Assembly (NCBI GenBank): GCA_032207245.1
Contig: CM063501.1
Location: 82,202,965 to 82,266,964 of the forward strand
DNA length: 64,000 nt
Source of the DNA: Pardosa pseudoannulata
Taxonomy: Eukaryota; Arthropoda; Arachnida; Araneae; Lycosidae
Direction: 5' to 3'
Positions within the stretch are counted from its first letter, which is position 1, and every line of letters begins with the position of its first letter. The notes beneath the pieces were generated by a model. That model saw only the letters and a list, made by a program, of their open reading frames with translations, was not told the origin of the DNA and ran no database searches. Below are positions 37,395 through 48,435 of this stretch, in pieces. The position numbers were made by a program, and so were the translations under genes.

Positions 37395-37957
37395 TCCCTT
37401 CCGGTAAAATGACTAGTCTAGCTCGTCATTAGTTTTTCATTCCATACCGCACAATGACGAGCTACACTCGTCGGCCGATTAAAGTTACTGTTAAATATGA
37501 TAATTTAGTTTAAAATTTCTAGTGTACTGAATTTGGCAACACTTTTATCACTTGTGAAAATCACAAGTCACTATTGCATATTGTTTACTTAGAATTTCTT
37601 GGTACAAGTCATTGCCAAATTAATGAGTCCGAATAAAAGAAAACCTACTAAGAAATGCCGTGTGTGTTACAAGAATCAAATTAAAAGTGAAACTACTTGG
37701 CGGTGTAAACAATTAAGAATTCCTTTGCACTTTGTTTTGAAAAGTACCACTAGCTTGAAGACTATTATCTGTATACCTTATTAATGTTTTGCTTTGATAT
37801 TTTCTTAATTTTACTGTTTCTGATATTATTTAACACTATGTAAAAAGTCTATTTTAAATAAGAATATGTAAGAATTGTAAAATGAAACAAGTTCTTTAAA
37901 TAAAAATTAAATGGTTATTTCATGCAGTTTTTCATTATTAAATCATACCGGAAGGGG
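37395..37957 (+). mobile_element. piggyBac-type non-autonomous element, family A copy 1
   Basis: TTAA flanks both sides (37391-37394, 37958-37961). The terminal repeats TCCCTTCCGGTA and TACCGGAAGGGG are inverted copies. Sixteen bp inside the left TTAA lies GACTAGTCTAGCTCGTC (37411-37427), one CpG-type change from a perfect GACGAG..CTCGTC palindrome. A second palindrome, GACGAGCTACACTCGTC, lies at 37456-37472. A 61-codon frame (37599-37784) is a C-terminal cysteine-rich piggyBac domain remnant, so at 563 bp the element has lost nearly all of its transposase. It sits in a unit of the 1.47-kb array and shares its right TTAA with the next element. Confidence 0.92.
37599..37784 (+). pseudogene. 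piggyBac transposase C-terminal cysteine-rich remnant (family A copy 1)
   Basis: The frame reads NKRKPTKKCRVCYKNQIKSE, then TTWRCKQ, with the C-x2-C and C-x2-x pattern of the zinc-binding C-terminal domain that in piggyBac binds terminal palindromes. Downstream the frame is wrong. The typical CFEKYH-like ending is readable only in another frame, so an old frameshift destroys the last cysteine and histidine. The same break is present in copy 2, so it predates their spread. No catalytic DDD core is present, so no transposition activity is expected. Confidence 0.85.
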
Positions 37958-37961
37958 TTAA

Positions 37962-38377
37962 CCACTTGCGCTACGATTTAACTGCCGGTGGCCGAGCCGC
38001 GCTCCGCGACATAACTTTAAAAAATACTTCAAAAAATACTTCATTCAATTTTTCAGCATTATAGTAAGATATCTAAAGGAATTCTCGTGTAAAAAAATTC
38101 GTACAACATACCGTATCAACTCTGGTATATTCTCAAGACAGCACGCGATGTTATTCACTGTAGAACTGTAGCTGGAAGAATGAACGGCTGAACTCTTACG
38201 ATTAGCCGAGGTACCACGCACAAGTCGCATTTGTTTCTGCGCGAAGTGACTATCGACATGGTATTCACGTCACATTTGTTTCTGCGCGAAATGACTATCG
38301 ACGTGGTATACACGTCGCTTTCGGTTCTGTAACAAAAGCATCTCGACGTGCCTGGCACGTCTTTGTAGCGCAAGTGG
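37962..38377. mobile_element. TTAA-flanked element with triplicated palindrome (family B)
   Basis: TTAA at 37958-37961 and 38378-38381 brackets inverted ends CCACTTGCGCTAC and GTAGCGCAAGTGG, which match exactly. Sixteen bp inside the right TTAA lies a perfect 17-nt palindrome, GACGTGCCTGGCACGTC (38345-38361). Two more occur at exact 45-bp steps: GACGTGGTATACACGTC (38300-38316) and GACATGGTATTCACGTC (38255-38271). The intervening 'tttgtttctgcgcgaaatgactat' repeats with them. The 80-codon minus-strand frame over this part is only the 45-bp (15-codon) repeat translated. No transposase remnant is visible. Confidence 0.88.
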
Positions 38378-39423
38378 TTAAGGCAGTTTAGAATCACATT
38401 GGATTAGTTTCGTCAAACCTTGTGGTTATGTATAAAATTACCTACTTATTAGGTGACAACTGATAAACTGATCACCTGCTCTTAATCGGGGAAAATATGA
38501 CTTGAAATCATAGCATTAAACACTGAAATGGGGGTAAGGGGTGTACTAATGGGTTACTAACAATAAAGCATCCAGAATCCAATATGTATGCATCTATCCA
38601 TTCCAGGTCCAACCTCTTCATAAATTCGAGGACAGACGGACAGATACCTTCGCTATTAATATACAGGGGGTACAGATCTCAATATTTGTAAAACATGCGT
38701 CAAGCATTACATTTAATGTTTTTAACATCTACTCACATAAAAAAAACATTAAGCAGAAAAGTCTATTTTACGCAAAAAAGATGAATGGTGGTAAAATAAA
38801 CAGTTTCATGCTCATCTATTTTCACCCTAAAACCTTTTAAAATAAAAGAGATAAATTATGTGCACAAATATTTAAGCAATATTTTCTATGTGCGTGTTAA
38901 GTATAAATAAATAAATAAATAAATAAATACACTAAGCCCTCAATTAATAGTAGCAGGCTAGAAACTAATTTTATATTCTGTAAAAAGAGGTAAAGGGTAT
39001 TGTCAGAAATTATTTTAAGTTTTCTACTCGTGACAGAATTTGTAATTGGATATCTCTTCAAACAGGTTTTAGACAATAGAAGCCACGAAAATTGCTGCCA
39101 ACGGAAGTAATGATATCTGATCTAACTTTAATGGGTACCGAAAGAACGTGATGCAATTTATAAAGGATTCTGCAGGTTCTGAATGTATGAATTATTGTTT
39201 AAGTTAAATAACAACCTAAAAATTATATTCTTAATGATTAAAAATTTCAAGTTTTCTATTGTAATTCTTTATTTATGACTTTATATCAGAATACTATTTA
39301 TAACGGAAAGGATTTATAGCAACATTTTAATGTACTTTTCTTCAAGAAAATATTAACTCACTACCATATAACTCAACATATAAGATCAGTAAAATTTTTA
39401 ATTTTCCAGAATTGTAAAGTACC

Positions 39424-39630
39424 CTATGAGGTAGATAAAAAAAATGGTTTTTGGTTTTTTGGTTGAGAATTATCTGGTACACTCTCAATAATTTGTTTAT
39501 CTTCATACTCCTCTAAAGTCTCTCGATACTGTGAATGCAGTTTAGAATCACTTTGAATTCCTTTAGAAAGGTAATTCAAAGTTTTCTTAGATATGTCGAA
39601 ATTATCGTTTTTTTTTTGTTTTTTCAGCAT
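39424..39630 (-). pseudogene. Coding-like segment in the 1.47-kb unit, possible BEL/Pao pol fragment (unit copy 1)
   Basis: A 68-codon frame with LNYLSKGIQSDSKLHSQYRE, then TLEEYEDKQIIESVP. The pattern (short basic helix, Y at a set distance, EY/E.. followed by II..VP) recalls the linker just before the reverse transcriptase of BEL/Pao retrotransposons, but only about 45 residues can be compared. The homologous frame at 41597-41800 keeps the length. Later units (near 43200, 45600, 47070) carry stops and frameshifts. About ten of eleven differences between the two open copies change the amino acid, so no protein-level selection is visible. Confidence 0.35.
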
Positions 39631-40227
39631 TAATTAATGAAAGGAAAGGATTGAAGCTATCATTTCTACTACAGTCTGAAAGTAGTTAGTTTTTTGTTAA
39701 TACCTGTAATAAAATTTCCATTGCAACATAAAAAATCTATGATTAAATTTAAAATTATCACATATGTATCTAATATATTATTTAAGATAAATAAAAAAGA
39801 AAATTATTTACGTCATATCTAAGTTCAGTGTTAAGGCGTATGAAAATAATGCTGATGATATTTAAATAATTTAAAATAAGAATAAATTAAATAAGATAGT
39901 AAAAGGAATGACGTCACGATGATAGGAAAAAATGTTATTTTTACCTATTATGTGACAAATTGATAAATTTAATCGCCTGCTCTTAACCGGGGAAAATAAG
40001 GCTTGAAATAATGGCATTAATGCTTTCAAAGGGGGAAGGGGTGGATTTCGAGTGTTTCTAATCCTAATTCATTAAGAATCCAACAGCTTCATAAATTCGA
40101 GGACAGATAAATTAAGATCTCAATATTTTTAAAATTTGTGTCAAACATTACATTTAATGTTTTCAACGTCTACTCACATAATAAAAACATTAATCTGAAA
40201 AGTCTATTTATGCAATTATGCAATTAT

Positions 40228-40777
40228 GATTTAATAATGAAAAACTGTGCATGAAATAACCATTTAATTTTTATTTAAAAAACTTGTTTCATTTTACAAT
40301 GCTTACATATTCTTAATTAAAATCCACTTTTTACATAGTGTTAAATAATATCAGAAACAGTAAAATTAAGAAAATATCAAAGCAAAACAGTAATAAGGTA
40401 TACAGAGAAGTCTTCAAGCTAGTGGTACTTTTCAAAACAAAGTGCAAAGGAATTCTTAATTGTTTACACCGCCAAGTAGTCTCACTTTTAATTGGATTCT
40501 TGTAACACACACGGCATTTCTTAGTAGGTTTTCTTTTATTCTGACTCATTAATTTGGCAATGACTTGTACCAAGAAATTCTAAGTAAACAATATGCAATA
40601 GTGACTTGTGATTTTCTCAAGTGATAAAAGTGTTGCCAAATTCAGTACACTAGAAATTTTAAACTAAATTATCATGTTTAATAGTAACTTTAATCGCATG
40701 ACGAGTGTAGCTCGTCATTGTACAATATGGAAAGAAAAACTAATGACGAGCTAGACTCGTCATTTTACCGGAGGCGG
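40228..40777 (-). mobile_element. piggyBac-type non-autonomous element, family A copy 2 (right end lost)
   Basis: The element is inverted relative to copy 1. TTAA at 40778-40781 is followed inward by 16 bp (40762-40777) and GACGAGCTAGACTCGTC (40745-40761, perfect palindrome). A second palindrome, GACGAGTGTAGCTCGTC, lies at 40700-40716. The other end stops at 'tgatttaataatg' without the last 12 bp (CCCCTTCCGGTA) or a TTAA. The host is the array landmark: the sequence resumes at TTAACCGGGG, showing insertion at that TTAA. The array on the far side breaks off in mid-unit, so a later deletion removed the element's tip plus about 1.2 kb of array. Confidence 0.9.
40331..40573 (-). pseudogene. piggyBac transposase C-terminal cysteine-rich remnant (family A copy 2)
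   Basis: Eighty codons beginning MVQVIAKLMSQNKRKPTKKC. The next residues, RVCYKNPIKSETTWRCKQ, are almost identical to copy 1. It shares copy 1's downstream frameshift and therefore also lacks the final cysteine/histidine cluster. The frame then runs on through unrelated sequence (hydrophobic LLLFCFDIFLILLFLILF). Confidence 0.85.
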
Positions 40778-41596
40778 TTAACCGGGGTAAAAAGGCTTGA
40801 AATAATTGCATTAATTATTAAAAAAGGGGAAAGGGGGGATTTCGAGTAATTCTAACCCTAATTCATTAAGAATCCAACAGCTTCATAAATTCGAGGACAG
40901 ACGGACAGATAACTTAAGATTTCAATATTTTTAAAACATTACATTTAATTTTTTAACATATACTCAAATAATAAATACATTAAGCTGAAAAGTCTATTTT
41001 ATGCAAAAAAGATGAATGGTGGTAAAACAAACAGTTTCATGCTCCTCTATTCTCACCCTAAAACTTTTTAAAATAAAAGGGAGATAAATTATGTACACAA
41101 ATATTTAAGCAATATTTTTTACGTGCGTGTTAAGTGTAAATAAATAAATACACGAAGCCAGCAATTAATAGTAGTAGGCTAGAAGCTCATTTTATACCCG
41201 GTAAAAAGAGGTAAAGGGTATTGTCAGAAATTATTTTAAGAAGTATTCTACTCGTGACAGAATTTGTAATTGGATATCTCTTCAAACAGGTTTTAGACAA
41301 TAGAAGCCCCGAAAATTGCTGCCAACGGAAGTAATGATTTCTGCTCTAACTTTAATGGATACCGAAAGAACGTGATGTAATTTATAAAGGATTCTGCAGG
41401 TTCTGAATGTATGAATTATTGTTTAAGTTAAATAACAACCTAAAAAGTATGGGATTAATGATTAAAAATTTCAAGTTTTCTATTGTAATTCTTTATTTAT
41501 GACTTTATATCAGAATACTATTTGTAACGGGGATTATTTATAGCAACATTTTAATGTAGTTTTGTTAAAGAAGATATTAACTCACTAGCATATAAT

Positions 41597-41800
41597 TCAA
41601 CATATGATAAGATCAGTAAAATTTTTAATTTTCCAGAATTTTAAAGTACCTATGAGGCAAATAAAAAAATGGTTTGTTTTTGGCTGAGAATTATCTGGTA
41701 CACGCGCAATAATTTCTTTATCTTCATACTCGTCTAAAGTCTCTCCATACTGTGAACGCAGTTGAGAATCACGTTGATCTCCTTCAGAAAGGTAATTCAA
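41597..41800 (-). pseudogene. Coding-like segment in the 1.47-kb unit (unit copy 2)
   Basis: Homologue of 39424-39630: LSEGDQRDSQLRSQYGETLD, then EYEDKEIIARVPDNSQP. It keeps the same frame and length, but nearly all nucleotide differences are amino-acid changing, as in a neutrally drifting relic. See the other copy for the tentative BEL/Pao link. Confidence 0.35.
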
Positions 41801-43498
41801 AGATTTCTTAGTTATGTAGAAATTATCGTTAAGATTTCTTTTGCAGCATTGATTAAAGGATTGGAACTATCGTTTCTACTACACTCTGGAGGTAGATAGT
41901 TTTTTTTGTTAATCTATGATTAAGTTTAATCTATTATTAAGTCTATTATTAAATCTATGATTAAATCGATGATTAAATTTAAAATTATCACATATGTATC
42001 TAATATATTATTTAAACTAAATAAAAACAAAATTATTTATGTAATATCTAAGTTCAGTTTTAAAACGTATGAAGATAATGCAGATTATATTTAAATAATT
42101 TAAAATAAGAATAAATTAAATGTGATAGTAAAAGGAATGACGTCATGATGATAGAAAAAAATGTTATTATAACCTATTATGTGACAAATTGATAAATTTA
42201 ATCGCCTGCTCTTAACCGGGGAAAATAAGGCTTGAAATAATGGCATTAATGCTTTCAAAGGGGGAAGGGGTGGATTTCGAGTGTTTCTAATCCTAATTCA
42301 TTAAGAATCCAACAGCTTCATAAATTCGAGGACAGACGGACAGATAACTTAAGATTTCAATATTTTTAAAATTTGTGTCAAACATTACATTTAGTTTTTT
42401 CAATGTCTACTCACATAATAAAAACATTAATCTGAAAAGTCTATTTTATGCAAAAATGTGATGAATGGGGGTAAAATAAACAGTTTCATGCTCCTCTATT
42501 CTCACCATAAAATATTTTTTTTAAAGGGTGATAAATTATGTACACAAATATTTAAACAATATTTTCTAAATGCGTGTTAAGTATAAATAATTAAATAAAT
42601 AAATACACGAAGCCCGCAATTAAGAGTAACAGGCTAGAAACTCATTTTATACCCGGTAAAAAGAGGTAAAGTGTATTGTCAGAAATTATTTTAAGAAGTT
42701 TTCTATTCGTGACAGAATTTGTAATTGGATATCTCTTCAAACAGGTTTTAGACAATAGAAGACTCGAAAATTGATGCCAACGGAAGTAATGATTTCTGCT
42801 CTAACATTAACGGATGCCGAAAGAACGTGATGCATTTTTTAAATGATTCTGTAGGTTCTGAATGCATGAAATATTGTTTAAGTTAAATAACAACCTTAAA
42901 AATTATGGGTTTAGTGATTAAAATTTTCATGTTTTGTATTACATCCCTTTTTTATTTTATATCAGAATACTATTTAGAGCATTCATGATTTACAGCACCA
43001 TTTTAATGTACTTTTGTCAAAAAGAAAATATTGACTAACTAGCATACAGCCCAACATATGACGAAAGCCCAACGGAATCATTAAAATTTTTAATTTTCCA
43101 GAAATGTAAAATACCCTATAAGGTAGATAAAAAAAAGGTTTGTTTTATAGCTGAGAATTATCTATTACACGCTCAATAATTTATCTTCATACTACTCTAA
43201 AGTCTCTTGATACTGTGAATGCAGTTTAGAATCACGTTGAATTCATTTAGAAATAAAAGTATTCTTAACTACGTCGAAATTATCTTTAAGATATTTTTGT
43301 CTCAGTAATTAATGGAAGTAAAGAATGAAACTATCATTTCTACTACACACTGGAGGTAGATAGAATTTGCTGTTAGTACCTGTGATAAAATTTTCAGTGC
43401 TACTAAAAAATAATTGATGATTAAATTTAAACATATCACATACGTACCTAATCTATAATTTAAGCCAAATATAAAAGAAAATTATTTACGTCATATCT

Positions 43499-44056
43499 GA
43501 TGTGGTGTAGTACATTGCTGTTGTTATTTCAAAGTCATTTATAACCCAAAGTTGCTTTATATTGTCTTTAATTATAGTATAATGCCACTGATCTATATTA
43601 CAATGTTCAAATATAGAACAAATAACAAGGAAATATGCAAAAAATATATAAACTAAAAAGTTAAAGAAGCACTCCACGTGCTACGCCTGAGAAAAAAATT
43701 GCCAATATTCAAGGGAACGCTGCATTCTTTTCCTTCCATCTTTCTATTCAGGCAACCCTATACTTTTCATTATCCTGTGCTGATGTGTTCGTTGTTTTCA
43801 TTGTCCTTTTTACAATGTGTCCTTTTCCGGCTCTGCCCAGAAGGACCGGGTCTCCAAGGATGGTCCTGAATCGCCTCCTGGAGACCAATCACAATTCTCC
43901 AAAACTTGGTGAAGTTTATGTACAATTATTTTCACTGGCCACACCACACGCTTCCTATAGTCGCGAAAAAAACTTGGGCATTCAACCCACAACGTGTGAG
44001 TGCGGCGAGCAAATCAGTTTTGCAAACCTTAAGTCAAACATAGGTGCACTCTCACA
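43499..44056. mobile_element. 558-bp insertion with 6-bp target duplication (unclassified, LTR-like)
   Basis: Other array units read 'gtcatatctaagttcag' without a break. Here ATATCT is present on both sides (43493-43498 and 44057-44062) with 558 bp between. The ends contain TGTGGTGTAG and CTCTCACA. The right two thirds are less AT-rich and include 'agaaggaccgggtctccaaggatgg' in pieces. A solo LTR is possible, but the left boundary is GATGTGG rather than TG. The 160-codon frame at 43785-44267 runs from this insertion through the junction into the next element, so it is not a gene. Confidence 0.7.
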
Positions 44057-44103
44057 ATATCTAAGTTCAGTGATAAAACGTATGAAAATAATGCGAATGA
44101 TAA

Positions 44104-44433
44104 TTAACCCTCTGACTGCTCATCCCGCGATTTCCACGGGCAATTCACATGTAGCAAAATTTGCTCATCCCGTGATTTTCGCGGGCATGTGTTTTTCTTC
44201 TTTTATTAAGAAGCACATTCCGCCTTTTCACCGTTTAACCAGTGGAATAAATTATACACAGTATTAGACATTTAATTAGGTAAATAGAATTATATGACTA
44301 GAACTATTATAGTTATATTAGATAATAGAATGATAGATAGTATGTTATAAATAGAAACTATGTTAAAGTTGAAATTTATTATAAAATAAATTTTTTATGT
44401 GATATCATCTGAAATTAGTTTTTCTGAAAGCCT

Positions 44434-44437
<4 letters not shown>
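44104..44437 (+). mobile_element. Left end of a piggyBac-type element (family H)
   Basis: TTAA at 44104-44107 is followed by 16 bp (CCCTCTGACTGCTCAT), then CCCGCGATTTCCACGGG (44124-44140). A second motif, GCTCAT then CCCGTGATTTTCGCGGG, lies at 44169-44185. Both derive from a perfect CCCGCGA-TTT-TCGCGGG, each with one or two changes at CpG-type or neighbouring positions. The interior is AT-rich with no readable transposase. The right end and the host sequence beyond it are missing. Array homology resumes only after the AT microsatellite. Confidence 0.7.

Positions 44438-44512
<75 letters not shown>
44438..44512. repeat. (TA)n microsatellite
   Basis: A pure TA run of about 75 bp at the broken junction between the family H element and the returning array. 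Confidence 0.97.
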
Positions 44513-44516
<4 letters not shown>

Positions 44517-47500
44517 CATATTACTAAATATAAATGTTATTTTTACCTATCAATTATGGGATAAATTGATAAATTTAATAGCCTGGTCTTAACCGGGGAA
44601 AATAGGGCTTGAAATAAGGGAATTAATCGCTAAAAAAGGAGTAAGGGGTGGATTTCGAACATTGCTAACCTTAACTCATCAAGAATCCAATAAGGATATC
44701 CAGGATTTCTCTATCCATTCCAGGTACAACTGCTTCATTAATTCGAGGAAGATGAACAAAGAATTTAGGCTATTATTATACAGGGGATACAGATCTCAAT
44801 ATTTTAAAACATGCGTCAAACATTGTATTTAATTTTTTTTAACATCTACTCACATAGTAAAAACATTAAGCTAAAAAGTCTATTTTATGCAAAAAAGATG
44901 AATGGTGGTAAAATAAACAGATTCATGCTTCTCTATTCTCACCCTAAAACTTTTTTAAATAAAAGGGAGATAAATTATGTACACAAATATTTAAGCGATA
45001 TTTACTACGTGCGTGTTAAGTGTAAATAAATAAATACACGAAGCCCGCAATTAATTGTAGCAGGCTGGAAACACAATTTATATTTCGGTAAAAAGAGGTA
45101 AAGGGTATTGTCAGAAATTATTTTAAGAAGTTTTCTACTCGTGACAGAATTTGTAATTGGATATCTCTTCAAACAGGTTTTAGACAATAGAAGCCGCGAA
45201 AATTGCTGCCAACGGAAGTAATGATTTCTGCTCTAACTTTAATGGATATCGAAAGAACGTGATGTAATTTATAAAGGATTCTGCAGGTTCTGAATGCATG
45301 AAATATGATTTAGTTAAATAACAGCCTAAAAAAATTATGGGTTTAGTGATTAAAATTTTCATGTTTTCTATTGCATCCCTTTTTTTATTTTATAATAGAA
45401 TACTATTTAGAGCCTTCAGGATTTACAGCACCATTTTAATGTATTTTCGTTAAAAAGAAAATATTGATTCACTAGCAAACAGCCCAACATATGACGGAAT
45501 CATTTACATTTTTAATAAAGTAGATAAAAATGGTTTGTTTTTAGCTGAGAAGTATCTATTACACGCTCAATAATTTATCTTCATAGTACTCTAAAGTCTC
45601 TCGATACTATGAATGTAGTTTAGAATCACGTCGAATTCATTTAGAAAGATATCTCAAAGTATTCTTAACTACGTCGAAATTATCTTTAAGGTATTTTTGT
45701 CTCAGTAATTAATGGAAGTAAAGGAATGAAACTGTCATTTCTACTACACCCTGGAGTTAGATAGAATTAGCTGTTAGTACTCTGATAAAAGTTTCATTGC
45801 AACAAAAAAAGAATTGATGATTAAATTTAAACATATCACATATGTACCTAATATATTTAAGCCAAATATAAAAGAAAATTATTTATGTCATATCTAATTT
45901 GAGTGATAAAAGTATGAAAATAATACAGAAGATAAATAAATTATTTAAAATAAGAAATAATTAAATGAGATGTTTCAAGGAATGAAGTCATAATTCTAGA
46001 GAAACATGTTATTTTCACCTATTCATATGTGACAAATTCATAATATTAGGGGAAAAATAGGGCTTGAAATAAGGGAATTAATCGCTAAAAAAGGAGTAAG
46101 GGGTGGATTTCGAACATTGCTAACCTTAACTCATCAAGAATCCAATAAGGATATCCAGGATTTCTCTATCCATTCCAGGTACAACTGCTTCATTAATTCG
46201 AGGACAGATGGACAAAACTCTTAGGCTATTATTATACAGGGGATACAGATCTCAATATTTTTAAAACATGCGTCAAACATTGTATTTAATTTTTTTTAAC
46301 ATCTACTCACATAGTAAAAACATTAAGCTAAAAAGTCTATTTTATTCAAAAAAGATGAATGGTGGTAAAATAAACAGAGATTCATGCTTCTCTATTCTCA
46401 CCCTCAAACTTTTTTAAATAAAAGGGAGATAAATTATATACACAAATATTTAAGCAATATTTACTACGTGCGTGTTAAGTGTAAATAAATAAATTCACGA
46501 AGCCCGCATCTAATAGTAGCAGGCTAGAAACTCATTTTATACCCGGTAAAAAGAGGTAAAGGGTATTGTCAGAAATTATTTTAAGAAGTTTTCTACTCGT
46601 GACAGAATTTGTAATTGGATATTTCTTCAAACAGGTTTTAGACAATAGAAGCCACGAAAATTGCTGCCAACGGAAGTAATGATTTCTGCTCTAACTTTAA
46701 TGGATACCGAAAGAACGTGATGTAATTTATAAAGAATTCTGCAGGTTCTGAATGTATGAAATATTGTTTAAGTTAAGTAACAGCTTCAAAAAAATTATGA
46801 GTTTAGTGATTAAAAATTTTCATGTTTTCTATTGCATCCCTTTTTTTATTTTATAATAGAATACTATTTAGAGCCTTCAGGATTTACAGCACCATTTTAA
46901 TGTATTTTCGTTAAAAAGAAAATATTGATTCACTAGCAAACAGCCCAACATATGACGGAATCATTTACATTTTTAATAAAGTAGATAAAAATGGTTTGTT
47001 TTTAGCTGAGAATTATCTATTGCACGCTCAATAATTTATCTTCATAGTACTCTAAAGTCTCTCGATACTGTGAATGTAGTTTAGAATCACGTCGAATTCA
47101 TTTAGAAAGATAACACAAAGTATTCTTAACTACGCGAAATTATCTTTAAGATATTTTTGTCGCAGTAATTAATGGAAGTAAAGGAATAAAACTGTCATTT
47201 CTACTACACCCTGGAGGTAGATATAATTAGCTGTTAGTAATCTGATAAAATGTTCATTGCAATAAAAAAAGAATTAATGATTAAATTTAAACATATCACA
47301 TATGTACCTAATCTATTTAAGCCAAATATAAAAGAAAATTATTTATGTCATATCTAATTTGAGTGATAAAAGTATGAAAGTAATACAGAAGGTAAATAAA
47401 TTATTTAAAATAAGAAATAATTAAATGAGATGTTTCAATTAATGAAGTCATAATTCTAGAGAAACATGTTATTTTCACCTATTCATATGTGACAAATTCA

Positions 47501-47880
47501 TAATATTAATCTCCTCTTCTTAACCGGGAAAAATACGGCTTGAAATAATGGCATTAAAAGCTAAAAAGGGGGTAAGGGTGGATTTCGAACATTGCTAAAC
47601 TTAACTCATCAAGAATCCAATAAGGATTTCTCTATCAATTCTAGGTACAACCGCTTCATAAATTCGAGGACAGACAGACAGATAAATAAAGCTATTATTA
47701 TACAGGGGATAGAGATCTCCATGTGTTTAAAACATGCGTCGAACATTACATTTAATTTTTTAACATCTACTTTGAGACATAATTAAAATGGTTTGTATTT
47801 TGGCTGAGAATTATCTGGTACAAGCTCAATAATTTATTTTTACTGGCCGTATGTTAGTTGCCAACTTTAATATATCTTTT

Positions 47881-48010
47881 GCCGGTGTCAAAGTGGTTTA
47901 ACGGCTAAACGCGATGAATCTGTTTTAACAGAGAATTGCGTCTCACTATTGGTTGACTCCATGGGTTAATCGTGGTTAGACGTTAAACGACTTTGGTGAG
48001 ATTGGACCCT
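47881..48010. mobile_element. MITE with long imperfect inverted repeats, copy 2
   Basis: 130 bp. The left arm, GCCGGTGTCAAAGTGGTTTA then ACGGCTAAACGCGATGAATC, pairs with the right arm, GTTAGACGTTAAACGACTTT then GGTGAGATTGGACCC. Length and core match the element at 196-330. It lies in the sixth array unit, where array homology is lost over about 250 bp. Confidence 0.75.
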
Positions 48011-48435
48011 TGTCGTATCACGATAGGATGAACATCAGATGTTTGAATATTGACAGTGATTAGGCTGTATATATGAATGATGTCCAAAATTTAGCAAATC
48101 GATTGCAAACCGTGTGGTTATGTATAAAAAACAAACATACAAACGAACAAACTTCTTAATTTTTGAATATATATAACTTAAACTCTAGATATTACATATT
48201 CTTTGAAATAGATTCCTAGACTTTTATGAAAATAATTTGTTAATACCGGTGATAAAATATTCATTGCAAAATAATAGTCGATTCAATTTAAAATTATCAC
48301 ATATGTACCTAATCTATTAAGCCAAATTTAAAAGAAAATCATTTACGTAACATCTATGTTCAGTAATAAAACGTATGAAAATAATGTAGACAATATTTAA
48401 ATGATTTAAAATGAGATATATGATTAAATGGGATG

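Noticed and set aside
38155..38397. 80-codon minus-strand frame with repeated 'SRRNKCD'
   Set aside because: The repetition is just the 45-bp (15-codon) tandem repeat of family B. The DNA palindromes explain the conservation better than a protein.
43785..44267. 160-codon plus-strand frame, the longest in the window
   Set aside because: It begins in the 558-bp insertion, crosses the duplicated target and host array, and ends in the family H element. Such a fusion of three unrelated sequences is accidental.
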